This document shows positions 42,494-53,491 of a DNA stretch of 64,000 nucleotides, one piece after another. The position numbers were made by a program, and so were the translations under genes. Source of the DNA: Paludibacter sp. 47-17 (GTDB lineage: Bacteria; Bacteroidota; Bacteroidia; Bacteroidales; Paludibacteraceae); assembly GCA_001898935.1 (NCBI GenBank), contig MKVT01000006.1, positions 99,660 to 163,659 on the forward strand, in the 5' to 3' direction. The notes below the pieces were generated by a model. That model worked only from the letters and a program-made list of their open reading frames with translations. It had not been told where the DNA came from and ran no database searches. The first letter of the stretch is position 1, and every line of letters starts with the position of its first letter.

Positions 42494-45400
42494 TTATTGA
42501 TGTATTATGATTTTACCTTTGAACAGGTTACCGTCCATATCCACTGTTACCGTATAGATTCCAACCGGAAGCCTTGTGTTCCAGTGCGACGAACTACTTG
42601 TTTCGCTCCTTACCTTACGTCCGCTTATATCGTAAATACTCACCAGGGCCCCTTCCTTCAGGCCGCCGACATGACAGGTTGAATATTCGGTCCACAGGTT
42701 GATTCCCGAAGCTTTGAGTTCGTCGGCCGAACTGATGGTGGTTACACGAATCTTGAAACGGCTTTCGTTAATGCTGGTCGACGAAGGCAAATCCACCGTA
42801 TATAAATCGCCTTTAGCGGTAACCGGTAATGAAGCACCGGTGGTTTCGTCGACAAATTGCAGCGTGGTTGAAGGACCCAATTTCAAGTTGGAAACGCGGA
42901 AGGTATATGTTCCCGCACGGAACGTACGTATGCCCAGCTGTATATCGGCTACCACCGGCGGAAGAGTCTGGATGGAATAACGGTTGCCGGCATTAATCGA
43001 ATAAAACTGCGGTAAGATAATGTCCATACCCGGCACTTTGGGTGCATCTTCGTCGAACACATATCCCGTACCGGCTCCGTTTTCGAATCGTACCGCCGTG
43101 CGATCGTACAATTCGCCGCCCGACCATAATTCAACGGCCACTTCCTGCATCTGCGACATCACGAAATAGTCGGTGTTTTTCCGGTTATACTGCCGGGTTT
43201 TACCCGCAGCATACAGATCGAGCGTAGCATTTTCCTTATTGGTCTGCACCAGGAAAAGCTCGAAAGGCCGGATCCACATTTCGCTATCGAAATAGCGGGT
43301 ATCGTAGGCCAGGAAGTTTTTAGAAACCGGATGATAACGGTACATGAATGCCGATACGCTATCGCGCTGTTGATTTTCCTTCTTACTCAACAGGAAATTC
43401 TCGAGATACGGATTAGCCAATGCATTCCAGCCCTGGCTCATCGGATTGGCAGCCTGCGCATGGGGCAAATGCGTGAACGAATAATCGGCCGACGAAGTCA
43501 GGTAGCCGGTACCGATCGATACCGCACCGTTCAGGTCTCCTGTTACTTTCACTCCGACACCATCTTCGATTACCCCCTGCAACAATCCGGCTTTTAGTTT
43601 CATTGTCACCACATTCTTTGTAGCCGTAATCCGGTTGGCCGAGCTACCGTTGACCAACTGCAAATCGAGCACCGGTTCCAGGGCAACCTGCAAGGTGAGC
43701 GGCTCGGCTGAAGCTCCCACCAGCGAAACCTGGAATTCGTTATAGGCCAAAGGATTTAATCTGGAGCGATCGATAATGAGCAGGCGGGTTGCTTTAGGGT
43801 TAGCGGTCAAATCAATTTCGGCCTCATCAAAACGGGCCTTATCAGCTTCGCGTACCACAAGACCGATCGTTCCGCCTGTACGCTCCGAAATCCGTTCAAA
43901 CGTAACCGGGATTCCGATCGCATCATTTTTCAGAATCACCTTAGAACCGGCGGCACCCTCCACATAGGAAGTCAGTACCGGTAAATTGGAAGCGCTCGTC
44001 AACCAGATACCTTCAAAAGCAGTATTCAGCTCCGAAGCCCGTACGCTCGCAACCACCACCCCACTCTCCGTAGCTTTCACTACCGCACGTGCCGTAAACG
44101 AGCCTTCGGCCCCTACCGGACGCATCGCCAGGGTCACAACATCACCGGTTACGATCGAAGCACTCCGGCAAGTAAAACGTATGGAATCGGTAGCCTTGGC
44201 AAACGATTGATTGCTCAGGTAGCTCACACTGAAAAAACCTTTACTTACCGGAACAAGCCCGTCCAAACCGGCATTGTATGGCAAATGTCCGTACGAGGTC
44301 AGATAATACTTTCCAATGAGCGACGAAGGCATCTGGACAGAAGTCAGCCCCGAAGTATTGGTAGCAGTCGAACCCGAATGCGCCAACTGATCGACGGCAT
44401 TGAAGGGGAAGGTTGAACGATAATTGGTATCCACATTTCCTCCGAACGCAAACGCGGCATTGGAACGTAACTCGACGGGCAGCCCGGTTTCGTTGCGGGC
44501 GTCCATATTAAGGTTGGCCACCAGACCGGTTTCGTCGAGATAAGCACGACGGTGCATGAAATTCATTACTTCATCGTCGGTGAGCGAACGGCTAAAGAGT
44601 ACTACCTGATCGAATGCCCCTTTGAACCAGGTGTCGCCGTCGTAGTTACGGCCCAACATAAGCGGGCTAAGCACCCGCGTACGACTCATCGCTCTCGAAC
44701 TGGTAAATTTACGACCGTTCAAATAGAAGGAGATCGACGAAGGTGTCGTTACCATCGCTATATGCATCCAGCGCCCAATATCCGATGAAGTAATGTTCAA
44801 GCCCGTGGCCATGCCCCAACTCCAGCTTTCTTCGTTCCAATGGCAACGCAACTCGCCCTGCTGCAGGTGGATACCGGTGGTCGATCCGCCTCCGCGGAAA
44901 AAGATCAGCGGACGCACTCCTGTTTCGGTAAGCAGTGCAGGATCGTCAATTTTCACCCATCCCATCATGGTAATTGTATTTGAATTGTTGAGGGCAGCAT
45001 AATCCGACGACGATCCGATGGTAGCTCCCCCACCGTTGAAGCTCAGCGAAACTCCCTGGCCGGCAGGTACGATTTTATTCTGAAGCTCCATCTCAAACGG
45101 AATCATCCGGTTGTCTTCACCTTGAAGCAGTACCGAATGGCGGCTGTTGAAACCGCCCAACGAATCGGCATTCACTGTCAGTGTGGAACCGGCCGACGGA
45201 GCGGAACCGAAAACCAGAGGATCGGCGACTACAAAAGCACGCGAACTGCGTACGGCATAAGGAGCCGACGGAGCCGGCATCGATTTCAATAAAGTTCCGG
45301 TATAAGCCAGCGAGTTGACACCTTCACGATAGATAGGAACCAATCCCTGAGCCGACGCCAGGGTTACGTTCAGGGCAATGGCCGGTTTCGCTTTTACGAA

Positions 45401-48400
45401 CGTAATCAGCTGCCCGTTGGCGTCCGAAGCTTTTACCTTCACTGCAATCGCATCGGCTCCCGGCAAATAGATTGCCTTTCCGATCTCGTTCCAGATCGCT
45501 TCTTCCCGATCGGCCGAAGCCATATACACACTTTCGCCGTCAAACGAAGCTGCATCGGGAAGGTAACACCACATTTCAATACTATCGGTCGACAGCGGCG
45601 GGAAAAACAAATCCAGTTTATAGGTATACGGAGCCGTTTCGAAATGATCGGGACTCATTCCCCGGATATTGGACGAAGTATACACATTATCGAACCTGCT
45701 CACATTGAAGGGCACCGTTCGTACGTTATTCATTTTTATACTCATCAGCCGGATGTTTCCACTTCTGATTTCCTGAACCGAAGTAGTAAGCGTATCGTAC
45801 GCCGCATAGTCGGCCCCGATGGCCTGGGGCATTTCGGGATAGCTCACCTGGGCACGAATTCGTGAACGGATAGGCGTACCGGTCAGCACATCGGCCTGCG
45901 CCTCGGTGGTTGTGCCATTGAATGAATTGTAATACACCAGATTATCGTCGGCATAAGCAGGCTGGGAAGCCATTACTCTCCGCACTTCTTCAAGGGAAAG
46001 CGATTTTTTCCAGATCCGTAATTCGTCGATAGTAGCATTAGCCGCATTGTATTCGTACCCGTCGGCCAGGAGCGACAAAGGCTGCGTACTGTTCAGTCCG
46101 TTTTCCTGTAGGCGGCGTACCTGATTGGTCTTCATGATTCCATTTACATAGATACGGATATTCCCGTTTCGTTCGACGGTCAGGGCAATATGCTGCCACT
46201 TATTGGCTGCGATAGCTCCCCCATTCACCGTTACATCCTGTGTTACGGGCGTCTCATAGGTTGGCTGAGCGATCTCCGATTTAGGAGCATACTTCATCAC
46301 CAAACTGCCTCCCGAAAGACCCAGCACCCATCCCTGCTGATCGCGGGTATCCCATTTGCGGTTCCCGATCAGCACCGCTCCATCCACCGCAACCGGTTTC
46401 ACCCACATCTCCACGGTAAAGTCGTTGAGGAAAAAATCGTAATGTCCCAGATCCATACGTCCGGTTGCTGCCGAACGAATGGCCTTACCCGCCTCAAAAC
46501 GCAATGTTTCCGATGCATCGCTTCCAACCGTCAGCTCTTCCGACCAGGTAACCACATCGGGTGCCTCGCGCAAGCTGAGTTTCAACTGTACTTTATCGCC
46601 CGGCTTCACCGAGGCAGAGGTAAAACTGCGATAGGGCGATGCCTGCTGCACCACTCCGTTCACCCGCCATTCGTAATTGTAATACATGGGAATTTGCCAG
46701 TTGGTTGCAATCCCAAAGGTTCGTAAACCATGTATATGCGAATTCTGACGGATTTTAAACCCGTTTTTAAAAAATCGATCGGATGGCGTTTCGAGGTCGG
46801 CAATCCAGATGCCGCGTCCATAATCGAAAATCATCATCTCCTGAGTGGCATAGTTCAATTCGGCTCCGCCAAAAGCCGCCGGATTGTACCCCTTCATCCA
46901 CAGTTGCCATTGCGTACTGCCGTTTTTCAGGAGAAAAATTCCGCTTGCGTTGGAAATAGCGTAAATATCGCCACTTCCCTCGTGGTAATACAGGTTGTTG
47001 AACGACACGCCCCCCGGGATACCTCCGGCCACCGACGATATTTTGGTCCAGCTGGCCCCGCCGTTGGTGGTTTTCAGAATACCGTGCGAATTGTCGGCCA
47101 CGTAGAGTTCGTTGACATTATCGGGATTTACCGCGATACAGCTTCCCGAGTAACCGGCCAGCGTAGGCTTGGGTATGGTAGTGTAGGCGGTGCTTTCGTT
47201 ATCGAACCGAACGATGGAGCCATCGTTGCGCAAAACAATAAGGCTGCTTCCCACGTTAAGATCGCGGCTGAGCACAAAGTCGCGGGTGGTAGCCGACGAA
47301 TTGGACGTATTAATCACAAGCGGTTCAACCGACCGTCCGATGTCCTTCACAACACCCAGGTCGCTTTGGCTTCCTTCAGGACCGATGATACGCTGACCGC
47401 GCCAGAGGTACCAATTGCCGGTCGCCACATCGGCCTTTCCAAAACCTTCGATCCACGAATTACCCCACGAAGTTCCTTCCAGCGTTCCTCCTCCTCCGCC
47501 CGAAAAATACGTTTCGTTGCTGATCGGATTCAACGCAGCCGTGCTTCCTTCATATCCCCGCCAATGCCCCCATCGGCCGTAACGATAAGTTTGCGCATCG
47601 ATATCCTGCGTATTGGCAATAATAGTCTGATCGCCGAATTCGTTTAAGCGTGCCTTATAGATCAGGATCTGGCCCATATCGCCCGAAATATTCGTCCATT
47701 CGCCTCCATTTATTTTTTTATCAATCATCAGCATTCCTCCGTCCGAAGCCCTGAATATCCGGCCCGATGGAGTGGAATACATCATATGATTGTCGGCATT
47801 GTGGCGCGAGCACGACACATGATACAGTTCGCCGTTGGGGTGAAATCCTTTCATGCGGTTCCCCCAGGCGTACTCCGAGAACGAACGGCCCCCGTCGAAA
47901 CTTTTGGCCGAACTCATGCTGCAACCGTAAATGAGGGCAGGATCGGCAAAATTAACAGCAAAGCCGCCGAGCCAGCCTCCCGGCGCTTCGTTTCCAAACA
48001 CCTGGCCCGAGCCGATACCAGCCTTGGTATCCATCAGGGTAATCCAGGTTTGCCCCTTATCTTCGGAATAAAAAATTGCCGAATGATGCGGGCTGCTGTC
48101 TTTCTGTCCCATGGCCACCCACATTTTATTGGCGTTATGCGGATCAATCTCCATGAACATCGGACCGTCGGAATGGGGTACCGGGAAGGAAGTTCCTTCG
48201 GACCGTAATTGAGTTTTATCGCGGTTGTACACCTTAAAACTCATCCGTTCGAGGTTGTACTTGCCGTTCACATAGGCCATACCATCGGTGGAACGTAAAA
48301 TACCACGCGAAGTAGTTATATAGATGATGTTGCGATCGGAAGGATCGAACGCAAATTCCTGAAACCATACCACCCGCGAACCATTTGTCGGGTGAATATC

Positions 48401-49348
48401 CATTAGCTCTGCCGTAGGAATAATCTGCCGCCAGTTCACTCCTTTATCCTCACTGATCCAGAGTTTCCCGTTCCAGCCGGTATAGGTGTTCCGCTCCACA
48501 CCGATGAACTTCAGGTTGCCTGCCGCATCTTTAAAAGCATAGCCCCGTTTAAAGCCCTTGTGCGTGGCATTCGGTACACGCTCCCAGGTCATTCCTCCGT
48601 CGAAGGTTTCATATACCGGATTTCCATTGCCCATAAATGCAAAAAAATGGTCCCAGTTGTCGGGATCCACCGGTATAGCATACCCATTGGATTGCGAACG
48701 ATGAAAACGATCGGGTATCCGGTCGGTCACCGGTTCCCAGTTACGTCCATTATTGTCGGTACGCCAGATTCCGTCTCCGTCGGGAATAATCATCAGCCGG
48801 TCGGCATCCGTAGGATGTGCCTGAATCCAATGAATGCGTCCACCGGAGGGAAATACGGCATTGTGTCTGAAATAACCCTTGTTGCGAATTCCTTTCATCC
48901 GGTCGTCGGGCGTATAAAAAATGCGGGGTTGGTACTCGTCGGCCGAAGCACCGAAGGCAGTCCGGATTTTCCGGCTCATTTTTTCATCATAGTCGGGTTC
49001 CACATAGCGTCTCATGGTATCGTTGGGCAGCAACATATGCCAATAAGGCTTCCACTCTTTGGCATAAGCGCTGTACGATGAAGTTCCGCGCATCCTGGCA
49101 CGGTTCTTTTCGGCAAAATCGTCGGTAATACGAAATATGTCGCGTGAAGTCCAGCCTTCTTCGGCTAATTTGAGATACAATCCCTCGTCGAGCAAATTGC
49201 CGGGACGAACTGTTTTGTACAATGAATCGGGATAGGTTTGTTTTAATTCGAGTGCTTTCTGCCTTGTTTTGGGGGTGGCAGGCGCTGCGCTTACCACACT
49301 GCATGTCAGGCACGAAGCCAGTACAAAATAAAAAAGTGTTTTTTGCAT
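42494..49348 (-). CDS. Giant secreted BNR/LamG surface protein with T9SS domain
   Basis: A 2284-residue protein, the longest in the window. It has a signal peptide (1-22) and BNR/VPS10-like propeller repeats (about 150-850; WRTDNNGRNWEPV, YSEDKGQTWITL). A first LamG/concanavalin-like domain lies at about 960-1140 (FTVEMWVKPVAVDGAVLIGN) and a second at about 1460-1640 (ITMMGWVKIDDPALL, then WMHIAMVTTPSSISFYLNGR). A long beta region follows, and a C-terminal T9SS domain (LVSIYDISGRKVRSE to LFKGKIIIHQ). It begins the operon ending at 35083. It is likely a carbohydrate-binding or adhesion protein; no catalytic motif was found. Confidence 0.9.
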   Translation of the reverse strand: MQKTLFYFVLASCLTCSVVSAAPATPKTRQKALELKQTYPDSLYKTVRPGNLLDEGLYLKLAEEGWTSRDIFRITDDFAEKNRARMRGTSSYSAYAKEWKPYWHMLLPNDTMRRYVEPDYDEKMSRKIRTAFGASADEYQPRIFYTPDDRMKGIRNKGYFRHNAVFPSGGRIHWIQAHPTDADRLMIIPDGDGIWRTDNNGRNWEPVTDRIPDRFHRSQSNGYAIPVDPDNWDHFFAFMGNGNPVYETFDGGMTWERVPNATHKGFKRGYAFKDAAGNLKFIGVERNTYTGWNGKLWISEDKGVNWRQIIPTAELMDIHPTNGSRVVWFQEFAFDPSDRNIIYITTSRGILRSTDGMAYVNGKYNLERMSFKVYNRDKTQLRSEGTSFPVPHSDGPMFMEIDPHNANKMWVAMGQKDSSPHHSAIFYSEDKGQTWITLMDTKAGIGSGQVFGNEAPGGWLGGFAVNFADPALIYGCSMSSAKSFDGGRSFSEYAWGNRMKGFHPNGELYHVSCSRHNADNHMMYSTPSGRIFRASDGGMLMIDKKINGGEWTNISGDMGQILIYKARLNEFGDQTIIANTQDIDAQTYRYGRWGHWRGYEGSTAALNPISNETYFSGGGGGTLEGTSWGNSWIEGFGKADVATGNWYLWRGQRIIGPEGSQSDLGVVKDIGRSVEPLVINTSNSSATTRDFVLSRDLNVGSSLIVLRNDGSIVRFDNESTAYTTIPKPTLAGYSGSCIAVNPDNVNELYVADNSHGILKTTNGGASWTKISSVAGGIPGGVSFNNLYYHEGSGDIYAISNASGIFLLKNGSTQWQLWMKGYNPAAFGGAELNYATQEMMIFDYGRGIWIADLETPSDRFFKNGFKIRQNSHIHGLRTFGIATNWQIPMYYNYEWRVNGVVQQASPYRSFTSASVKPGDKVQLKLSLREAPDVVTWSEELTVGSDASETLRFEAGKAIRSAATGRMDLGHYDFFLNDFTVEMWVKPVAVDGAVLIGNRKWDTRDQQGWVLGLSGGSLVMKYAPKSEIAQPTYETPVTQDVTVNGGAIAANKWQHIALTVERNGNIRIYVNGIMKTNQVRRLQENGLNSTQPLSLLADGYEYNAANATIDELRIWKKSLSLEEVRRVMASQPAYADDNLVYYNSFNGTTTEAQADVLTGTPIRSRIRAQVSYPEMPQAIGADYAAYDTLTTSVQEIRSGNIRLMSIKMNNVRTVPFNVSRFDNVYTSSNIRGMSPDHFETAPYTYKLDLFFPPLSTDSIEMWCYLPDAASFDGESVYMASADREEAIWNEIGKAIYLPGADAIAVKVKASDANGQLITFVKAKPAIALNVTLASAQGLVPIYREGVNSLAYTGTLLKSMPAPSAPYAVRSSRAFVVADPLVFGSAPSAGSTLTVNADSLGGFNSRHSVLLQGEDNRMIPFEMELQNKIVPAGQGVSLSFNGGGATIGSSSDYAALNNSNTITMMGWVKIDDPALLTETGVRPLIFFRGGGSTTGIHLQQGELRCHWNEESWSWGMATGLNITSSDIGRWMHIAMVTTPSSISFYLNGRKFTSSRAMSRTRVLSPLMLGRNYDGDTWFKGAFDQVVLFSRSLTDDEVMNFMHRRAYLDETGLVANLNMDARNETGLPVELRSNAAFAFGGNVDTNYRSTFPFNAVDQLAHSGSTATNTSGLTSVQMPSSLIGKYYLTSYGHLPYNAGLDGLVPVSKGFFSVSYLSNQSFAKATDSIRFTCRSASIVTGDVVTLAMRPVGAEGSFTARAVVKATESGVVVASVRASELNTAFEGIWLTSASNLPVLTSYVEGAAGSKVILKNDAIGIPVTFERISERTGGTIGLVVREADKARFDEAEIDLTANPKATRLLIIDRSRLNPLAYNEFQVSLVGASAEPLTLQVALEPVLDLQLVNGSSANRITATKNVVTMKLKAGLLQGVIEDGVGVKVTGDLNGAVSIGTGYLTSSADYSFTHLPHAQAANPMSQGWNALANPYLENFLLSKKENQQRDSVSAFMYRYHPVSKNFLAYDTRYFDSEMWIRPFELFLVQTNKENATLDLYAAGKTRQYNRKNTDYFVMSQMQEVAVELWSGGELYDRTAVRFENGAGTGYVFDEDAPKVPGMDIILPQFYSINAGNRYSIQTLPPVVADIQLGIRTFRAGTYTFRVSNLKLGPSTTLQFVDETTGASLPVTAKGDLYTVDLPSSTSINESRFKIRVTTISSADELKASGINLWTEYSTCHVGGLKEGALVSIYDISGRKVRSETSSSSHWNTRLPVGIYTVTVDMDGNLFKGKIIIHQ

Positions 49349-49409
49349 GATAATGTATTAGTTTTAGGATAGCAAAACCGGCTCACGGCTTTACATCTGT
49401 AATCCGCCG

Positions 49410-49417
49410 CAAATTTA
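49410..49417 (-). promoter_or_regulatory. Candidate -7 box for the secreted-protein operon
   Basis: Reads TAAATTTG on the minus strand, 61 bases before the ATG of the 2284-residue protein. No clear -33 was seen. It is divergent from the ABC-F promoter. Confidence 0.4.
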
Positions 49418-49505
49418 TCAATTAATTTGGGATTAATCTAGAATATAATAAATTATTTTGTTAATTCGGGCAATTTTACCACCACTCTTTTTTCCAAAAA
49501 TTGGC

Positions 49506-49513
49506 TAACTTTG
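49506..49513 (+). promoter_or_regulatory. Candidate -7 box for the ABC-F gene
   Basis: TAACTTTG matches TAnnTTTG, 30 bases before the ATG at 49544. It also rules out the in-frame TTG at 49511 as a start, because that codon lies inside the box. Confidence 0.55.
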
Positions 49514-49543
49514 CAAGCTCAAAAATTTAACAGAAAACTGAAC

Positions 49544-51166
49544 ATGCTTACAGCCGACGCGCTAACGGTCGAATTCGGAGGGCAAACCCTCTTTTCCGAC
49601 GTATCCTTTGTAATCAACGAAAAAGACCGGATTGCCCTGATGGGAAAAAACGGAGCCGGAAAATCGACCTTATTAAAAATCCTGGCCGGAGTCAGGGAAC
49701 CCTCAAAAGGCAAGATTTCGTATCCGAAGGGAACGGTGGTGGCTTACCTCCCCCAGCATTTATTACTGGAAGACCACCGCACCGTGTTCGAAGAAACGGC
49801 TACCGCTTTCTCGGCAATCAACGAGATGGAAAAGCGTATCGAAGCCATCAACCAGGAATTGAGCGAGCGTACCGATTATGAATCGGATGACTATATGCAG
49901 CTTATCGAGGAAGTATCGGCGCTAAGCGAACAGTTTTACAGTATCGAAGAAATCAATTACGATGCCGATATTGAGAAAACATTGATGGGATTGGGTTTCC
50001 TGCGTAGCGATTTTCAACGCAAAACTTCGGAATTCAGCGGAGGATGGCGCATGCGTATCGAGCTGGCCAAAATCCTGTTGCGGCGTCCGGATGTGATTTT
50101 GCTCGACGAGCCCACCAACCACCTCGATATCGAGTCGATTCAGTGGCTCGAGGATTTTCTGGTGAATACTGCGAAAGCGGTGGTGGTTATTTCGCACGAC
50201 CGTGCATTTGTGGATAATATTACGACCCGCACTATTGAAGTAACCATGGGACGTATTTACGATTACAAAGCCAACTATTCGCATTACCTGGAATTGCGCA
50301 AAGACCGCCGGGCGCAGCAACAAAAACAATTCGACGAACAACAGAAAATGATCGCCGAAACCAAAGAGTTTATCGAACGCTTCAAAGGCACCTACTCGAA
50401 AACCCTTCAGGTGCAGTCGCGGGTGAAAATGCTCGAAAAACTGGAGATCCTGGAGGTCGACGAAGAAGATACTTCGGCATTAAGGCTTCGTTTTCCGCCG
50501 TCGCCCCGCTCGGGAAGCTATCCGGTAATAGCCGAAGGGGTCGGAAAAACCTACGGCGATCGACCCATCTTTTCCAATGCCAGCTTTATGATCGAAAGGG
50601 GCGACAAAGTTGCTTTCGTAGGTAAGAATGGCGAGGGAAAATCGACCATGGTAAAGATTATAATGAACGAACTGAAGCACGATGGCGAACTGAAGCTGGG
50701 TCACAATGTGAAAATCGGCTATTTTGCACAAAACCAGGCCTCTTTGCTCGACGAAAACCTGACGGTTTTTCAAACCATCGACGATGTTGCCGAAGGCGAT
50801 ATCCGCACAAAAATTAAAGATTTACTGGGAGCCTTTATGTTCGGTGGCGATAATTCGTTCAAGAAAGTGAAAGTGCTCTCGGGGGGCGAACGTACCCGCC
50901 TGGCGATGATTAAACTACTGCTCGAACCGGTAAACCTGCTGATTTTGGACGAACCGACCAATCACCTCGATATGCGTACGAAAGATATTCTGAAACAAGC
51001 GTTGCAGGATTTCGACGGAACCCTCATTGTAGTGTCGCACGACCGCGATTTTCTGGACGGACTGATCACCCGGGTGTATGAATTTGGTGGAGGAAAAGTG
51101 ATTCCGCACCTGGAAGATATTTACGGATACCTCGAGAAAAAGAAAATGGAGAATTTTAATTATTAA
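49544..51166 (+). CDS. ABC-F family ribosome-associated ATPase
   Basis: A 540-residue protein with two ABC domains and no membrane segment. Walker A motifs are ALMGKNGAGKSTLLKILAG and FVGKNGEGKSTMVKI. Signatures are FSGGWRMRIELAKILL and LSGGERTRLAMIKLLL, with the LLDEPTNHLD Walker B stretch in both. The linker between the domains is charged (about 240-320), as in ABC-F factors that act at the ribosomal E site. It resembles the Uup/YbiT-type subfamilies; a resistance role cannot be assigned. The ATG at 49544 starts MLTADALTVEFGGQTLF. Confidence 0.93.
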   Translation: MLTADALTVEFGGQTLFSDVSFVINEKDRIALMGKNGAGKSTLLKILAGVREPSKGKISYPKGTVVAYLPQHLLLEDHRTVFEETATAFSAINEMEKRIEAINQELSERTDYESDDYMQLIEEVSALSEQFYSIEEINYDADIEKTLMGLGFLRSDFQRKTSEFSGGWRMRIELAKILLRRPDVILLDEPTNHLDIESIQWLEDFLVNTAKAVVVISHDRAFVDNITTRTIEVTMGRIYDYKANYSHYLELRKDRRAQQQKQFDEQQKMIAETKEFIERFKGTYSKTLQVQSRVKMLEKLEILEVDEEDTSALRLRFPPSPRSGSYPVIAEGVGKTYGDRPIFSNASFMIERGDKVAFVGKNGEGKSTMVKIIMNELKHDGELKLGHNVKIGYFAQNQASLLDENLTVFQTIDDVAEGDIRTKIKDLLGAFMFGGDNSFKKVKVLSGGERTRLAMIKLLLEPVNLLILDEPTNHLDMRTKDILKQALQDFDGTLIVVSHDRDFLDGLITRVYEFGGGKVIPHLEDIYGYLEKKKMENFNY

Positions 51167-51212
51167 TTTAAACGGTTAAAGCAGGGTGCGCCCCTGCTTT
51201 AACCGTTTAAAT
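51166..51212. terminator. Bidirectional terminator, 21-bp perfect stem
   Basis: Left arm 51166-51186 and right arm 51192-51212 are exact reverse complements, with a 5-base loop. The ends are AT-rich, so each strand has a U-rich tail. It separates the convergent ABC-F and pyrophosphatase genes and overlaps the last base of the ABC-F stop. Confidence 0.93.
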
Positions 51213-51230
51213 AAGAATGAACAACGGCGA

Positions 51231-53453
51231 TCAGAACAAGCTCCACGCCACGGTGAGCCCTGCCATCACAATGGAAACCATGCTCATAAGTTTGATCAGG
51301 ATATTAAGCGACGGCCCCGAAGTATCTTTAAAAGGATCGCCTACCGTGTCGCCTACAACGGTCGCTTTGTGATTGTCGGAACCTTTGCCGCCCAGATTGC
51401 CTTCCTCGATGTACTTCTTGGCATTGTCCCAGGCTCCTCCGGCATTGGCCATAAAAATAGCCAATACAAAACCGGCACCCAAGCCGCCGATCAGCAATCC
51501 TAAAACGCCTGCAACACCGAATATAACTCCTACCACCACCGGCACAGCAATCGCCAGTAACGAAGGAAACATCATTTCGCGCTGAGCACCCTTGGTGGAA
51601 ATGGCCACACAACGTGCATAATCGGGTTCGGCCTTACCCTCCATAATACCGGCAATTTCACGGAACTGGCGACGCACCTCTTCTACCATGCTTTGAGCAG
51701 CTCGTCCCACCGCATTCATAGTGAGCCCGCAGAACAAAAAGGCCATCATCGCTCCGATAAACACACCGATCAGTACAACAGGATTCATCAGCGTAACATT
51801 GTACCACTCCATAAAATCGCCAAACGAAGCCATCTTGATGGCGGTAGCATCCATTTTTTCCGTTCCTACCAGCGCCAGTCCGTCCGATGCAGCAGTAGCA
51901 ATACGCACCAGCGCAATTTTAATCTCCTCGATATACGAAGCCAGCAAAGCCAGGGCTGTAAGCGCTGCCGAACCAATCGCAAAGCCCTTACCGGTGGCCG
52001 CCGTCGTATTACCCAATGCATCCAGCGCATCGGTACGCTGACGTACTTCTTTACCCAACCCGCTCATTTCGGCGTTTCCTCCGGCATTGTCGGCAATCGG
52101 ACCATACGCATCGGTGGCGAGGGTGATACCGAGGGTCGAGAGCATCCCCACTGCAGCAATGCCGATCCCGTACAGTCCGAGACTCAGATTTTCGCGCGAC
52201 AGGTAGTCGGTCATGTCAAACTGAATAGCGCTCAGGTAGGCAAGAATAATGGCAAAGCCGATCGTAATTACCGGTATGGCCGTAGAGATCATACCAAGGC
52301 CCAATCCCGATATAATTACCGTTGCAGGTCCTGTCTTGGCACTTTCGGCTACTTTTTGGGTGGGGCGGAACGAATGTGAGGTATAATACTCGGTGGATTG
52401 TCCGATAATAATACCGGCAAGCAGGCCCACGATAACCGAAAATGAAATTCCCACCCAGTTATGAATCTGTAATCCGTACAGAATTGCGAATGTCGATACT
52501 GCAATGAGCAACGAACTTATATTCACGCCCCTGCCCAAGGCCGATAACAATTCCTTCATTTTTGCGCCTTCTTTGGTTCGCACCAGGTATATACCGATAA
52601 TGGAAAGCACAACCCCTACCGAAGCAATAAGCATCGGCGCAAATATGGCCTTCACCTGCATTCCGGGATTCATCATAAATGCCGATGCACCCAAAGCTGC
52701 CGTTGCCAATATCGAACCGGCATACGATTCGTACAAATCGGCTCCCATACCGGCTACGTCGCCCACATTATCGCCCACATTATCGGCAATGGTAGCCGGA
52801 TTACGCGGGTCATCCTCCGGAATCCCGGCTTCTACCTTACCTACCAGGTCGGCTCCCACGTCGGCTGCCTTGGTGTAAATACCTCCTCCGACACGGGCAA
52901 ACAAGGCCTGAGTGGAAGCACCCATCCCGAAGGTAAGCATGGTAGTGGTGATGTAAATCATCTTATGGGCCGGATCCACATCTTCAACAAAATAATCGAG
53001 CACAAGGTACCATACCGAAATATCGAGAAGCGCCAAACCAACTACAGTTAAACCCATTACGGCTCCCGAACGGAAAGCTACCTGCAAACCGCTGTTGAGC
53101 GAATTCTTAGCAGCATTGGCCGTACGAGCCGAGGCATAGGTCGCCGTCTTCATGCCGAAAAAGCCGGCTAAACCGGAAAAGAAACCTCCGGTAAGAAAGG
53201 CAAAAGGCACCCAGGCATTTTGTAAATTAAAATAGGCCATCACTGCAAAAATAAGCGCCAACACTACGAATACGAGGGTCACCACCTTGTATTGCTGACG
53301 CAGATAGGCCATGGCTCCCGTGCGGACGTGAAGCGCGATTTTTTTCATTGTATCGGTCCCCTCGCTTTCTTTCATCATCTGACGGAAGAAATAATACGCG
53401 AAACCCAACGCCACAATGGAGGCTAACGGTACGAAATAAATGACTTTTTCCAT
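51231..53453 (-). CDS. hppA: Membrane-bound ion-pumping pyrophosphatase, K+-dependent type
   Basis: A 740-residue pump that couples hydrolysis of pyrophosphate to export of H+ or Na+. It has about 16 membrane helices, the loop [20 protein letters not shown] with the pyrophosphate-binding D-x3-K-x-E motif, DNVGDNVGD and a C-terminal [18 protein letters not shown]. At the site that separates K+-dependent from K+-independent enzymes the sequence is [11 protein letters not shown], with Ala where independent enzymes have Lys. This points to the K+-dependent class, many members of which pump Na+ in Bacteroidetes. The ion cannot be proved here. Confidence 0.95.
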   Translation of the reverse strand: MEKVIYFVPLASIVALGFAYYFFRQMMKESEGTDTMKKIALHVRTGAMAYLRQQYKVVTLVFVVLALIFAVMAYFNLQNAWVPFAFLTGGFFSGLAGFFGMKTATYASARTANAAKNSLNSGLQVAFRSGAVMGLTVVGLALLDISVWYLVLDYFVEDVDPAHKMIYITTTMLTFGMGASTQALFARVGGGIYTKAADVGADLVGKVEAGIPEDDPRNPATIADNVGDNVGDVAGMGADLYESYAGSILATAALGASAFMMNPGMQVKAIFAPMLIASVGVVLSIIGIYLVRTKEGAKMKELLSALGRGVNISSLLIAVSTFAILYGLQIHNWVGISFSVIVGLLAGIIIGQSTEYYTSHSFRPTQKVAESAKTGPATVIISGLGLGMISTAIPVITIGFAIILAYLSAIQFDMTDYLSRENLSLGLYGIGIAAVGMLSTLGITLATDAYGPIADNAGGNAEMSGLGKEVRQRTDALDALGNTTAATGKGFAIGSAALTALALLASYIEEIKIALVRIATAASDGLALVGTEKMDATAIKMASFGDFMEWYNVTLMNPVVLIGVFIGAMMAFLFCGLTMNAVGRAAQSMVEEVRRQFREIAGIMEGKAEPDYARCVAISTKGAQREMMFPSLLAIAVPVVVGVIFGVAGVLGLLIGGLGAGFVLAIFMANAGGAWDNAKKYIEEGNLGGKGSDNHKATVVGDTVGDPFKDTSGPSLNILIKLMSMVSIVMAGLTVAWSLF

Positions 53454-53491
53454 GCTTAAAACTATTAGAATTGGTTAGTAAAAGTATTTTT

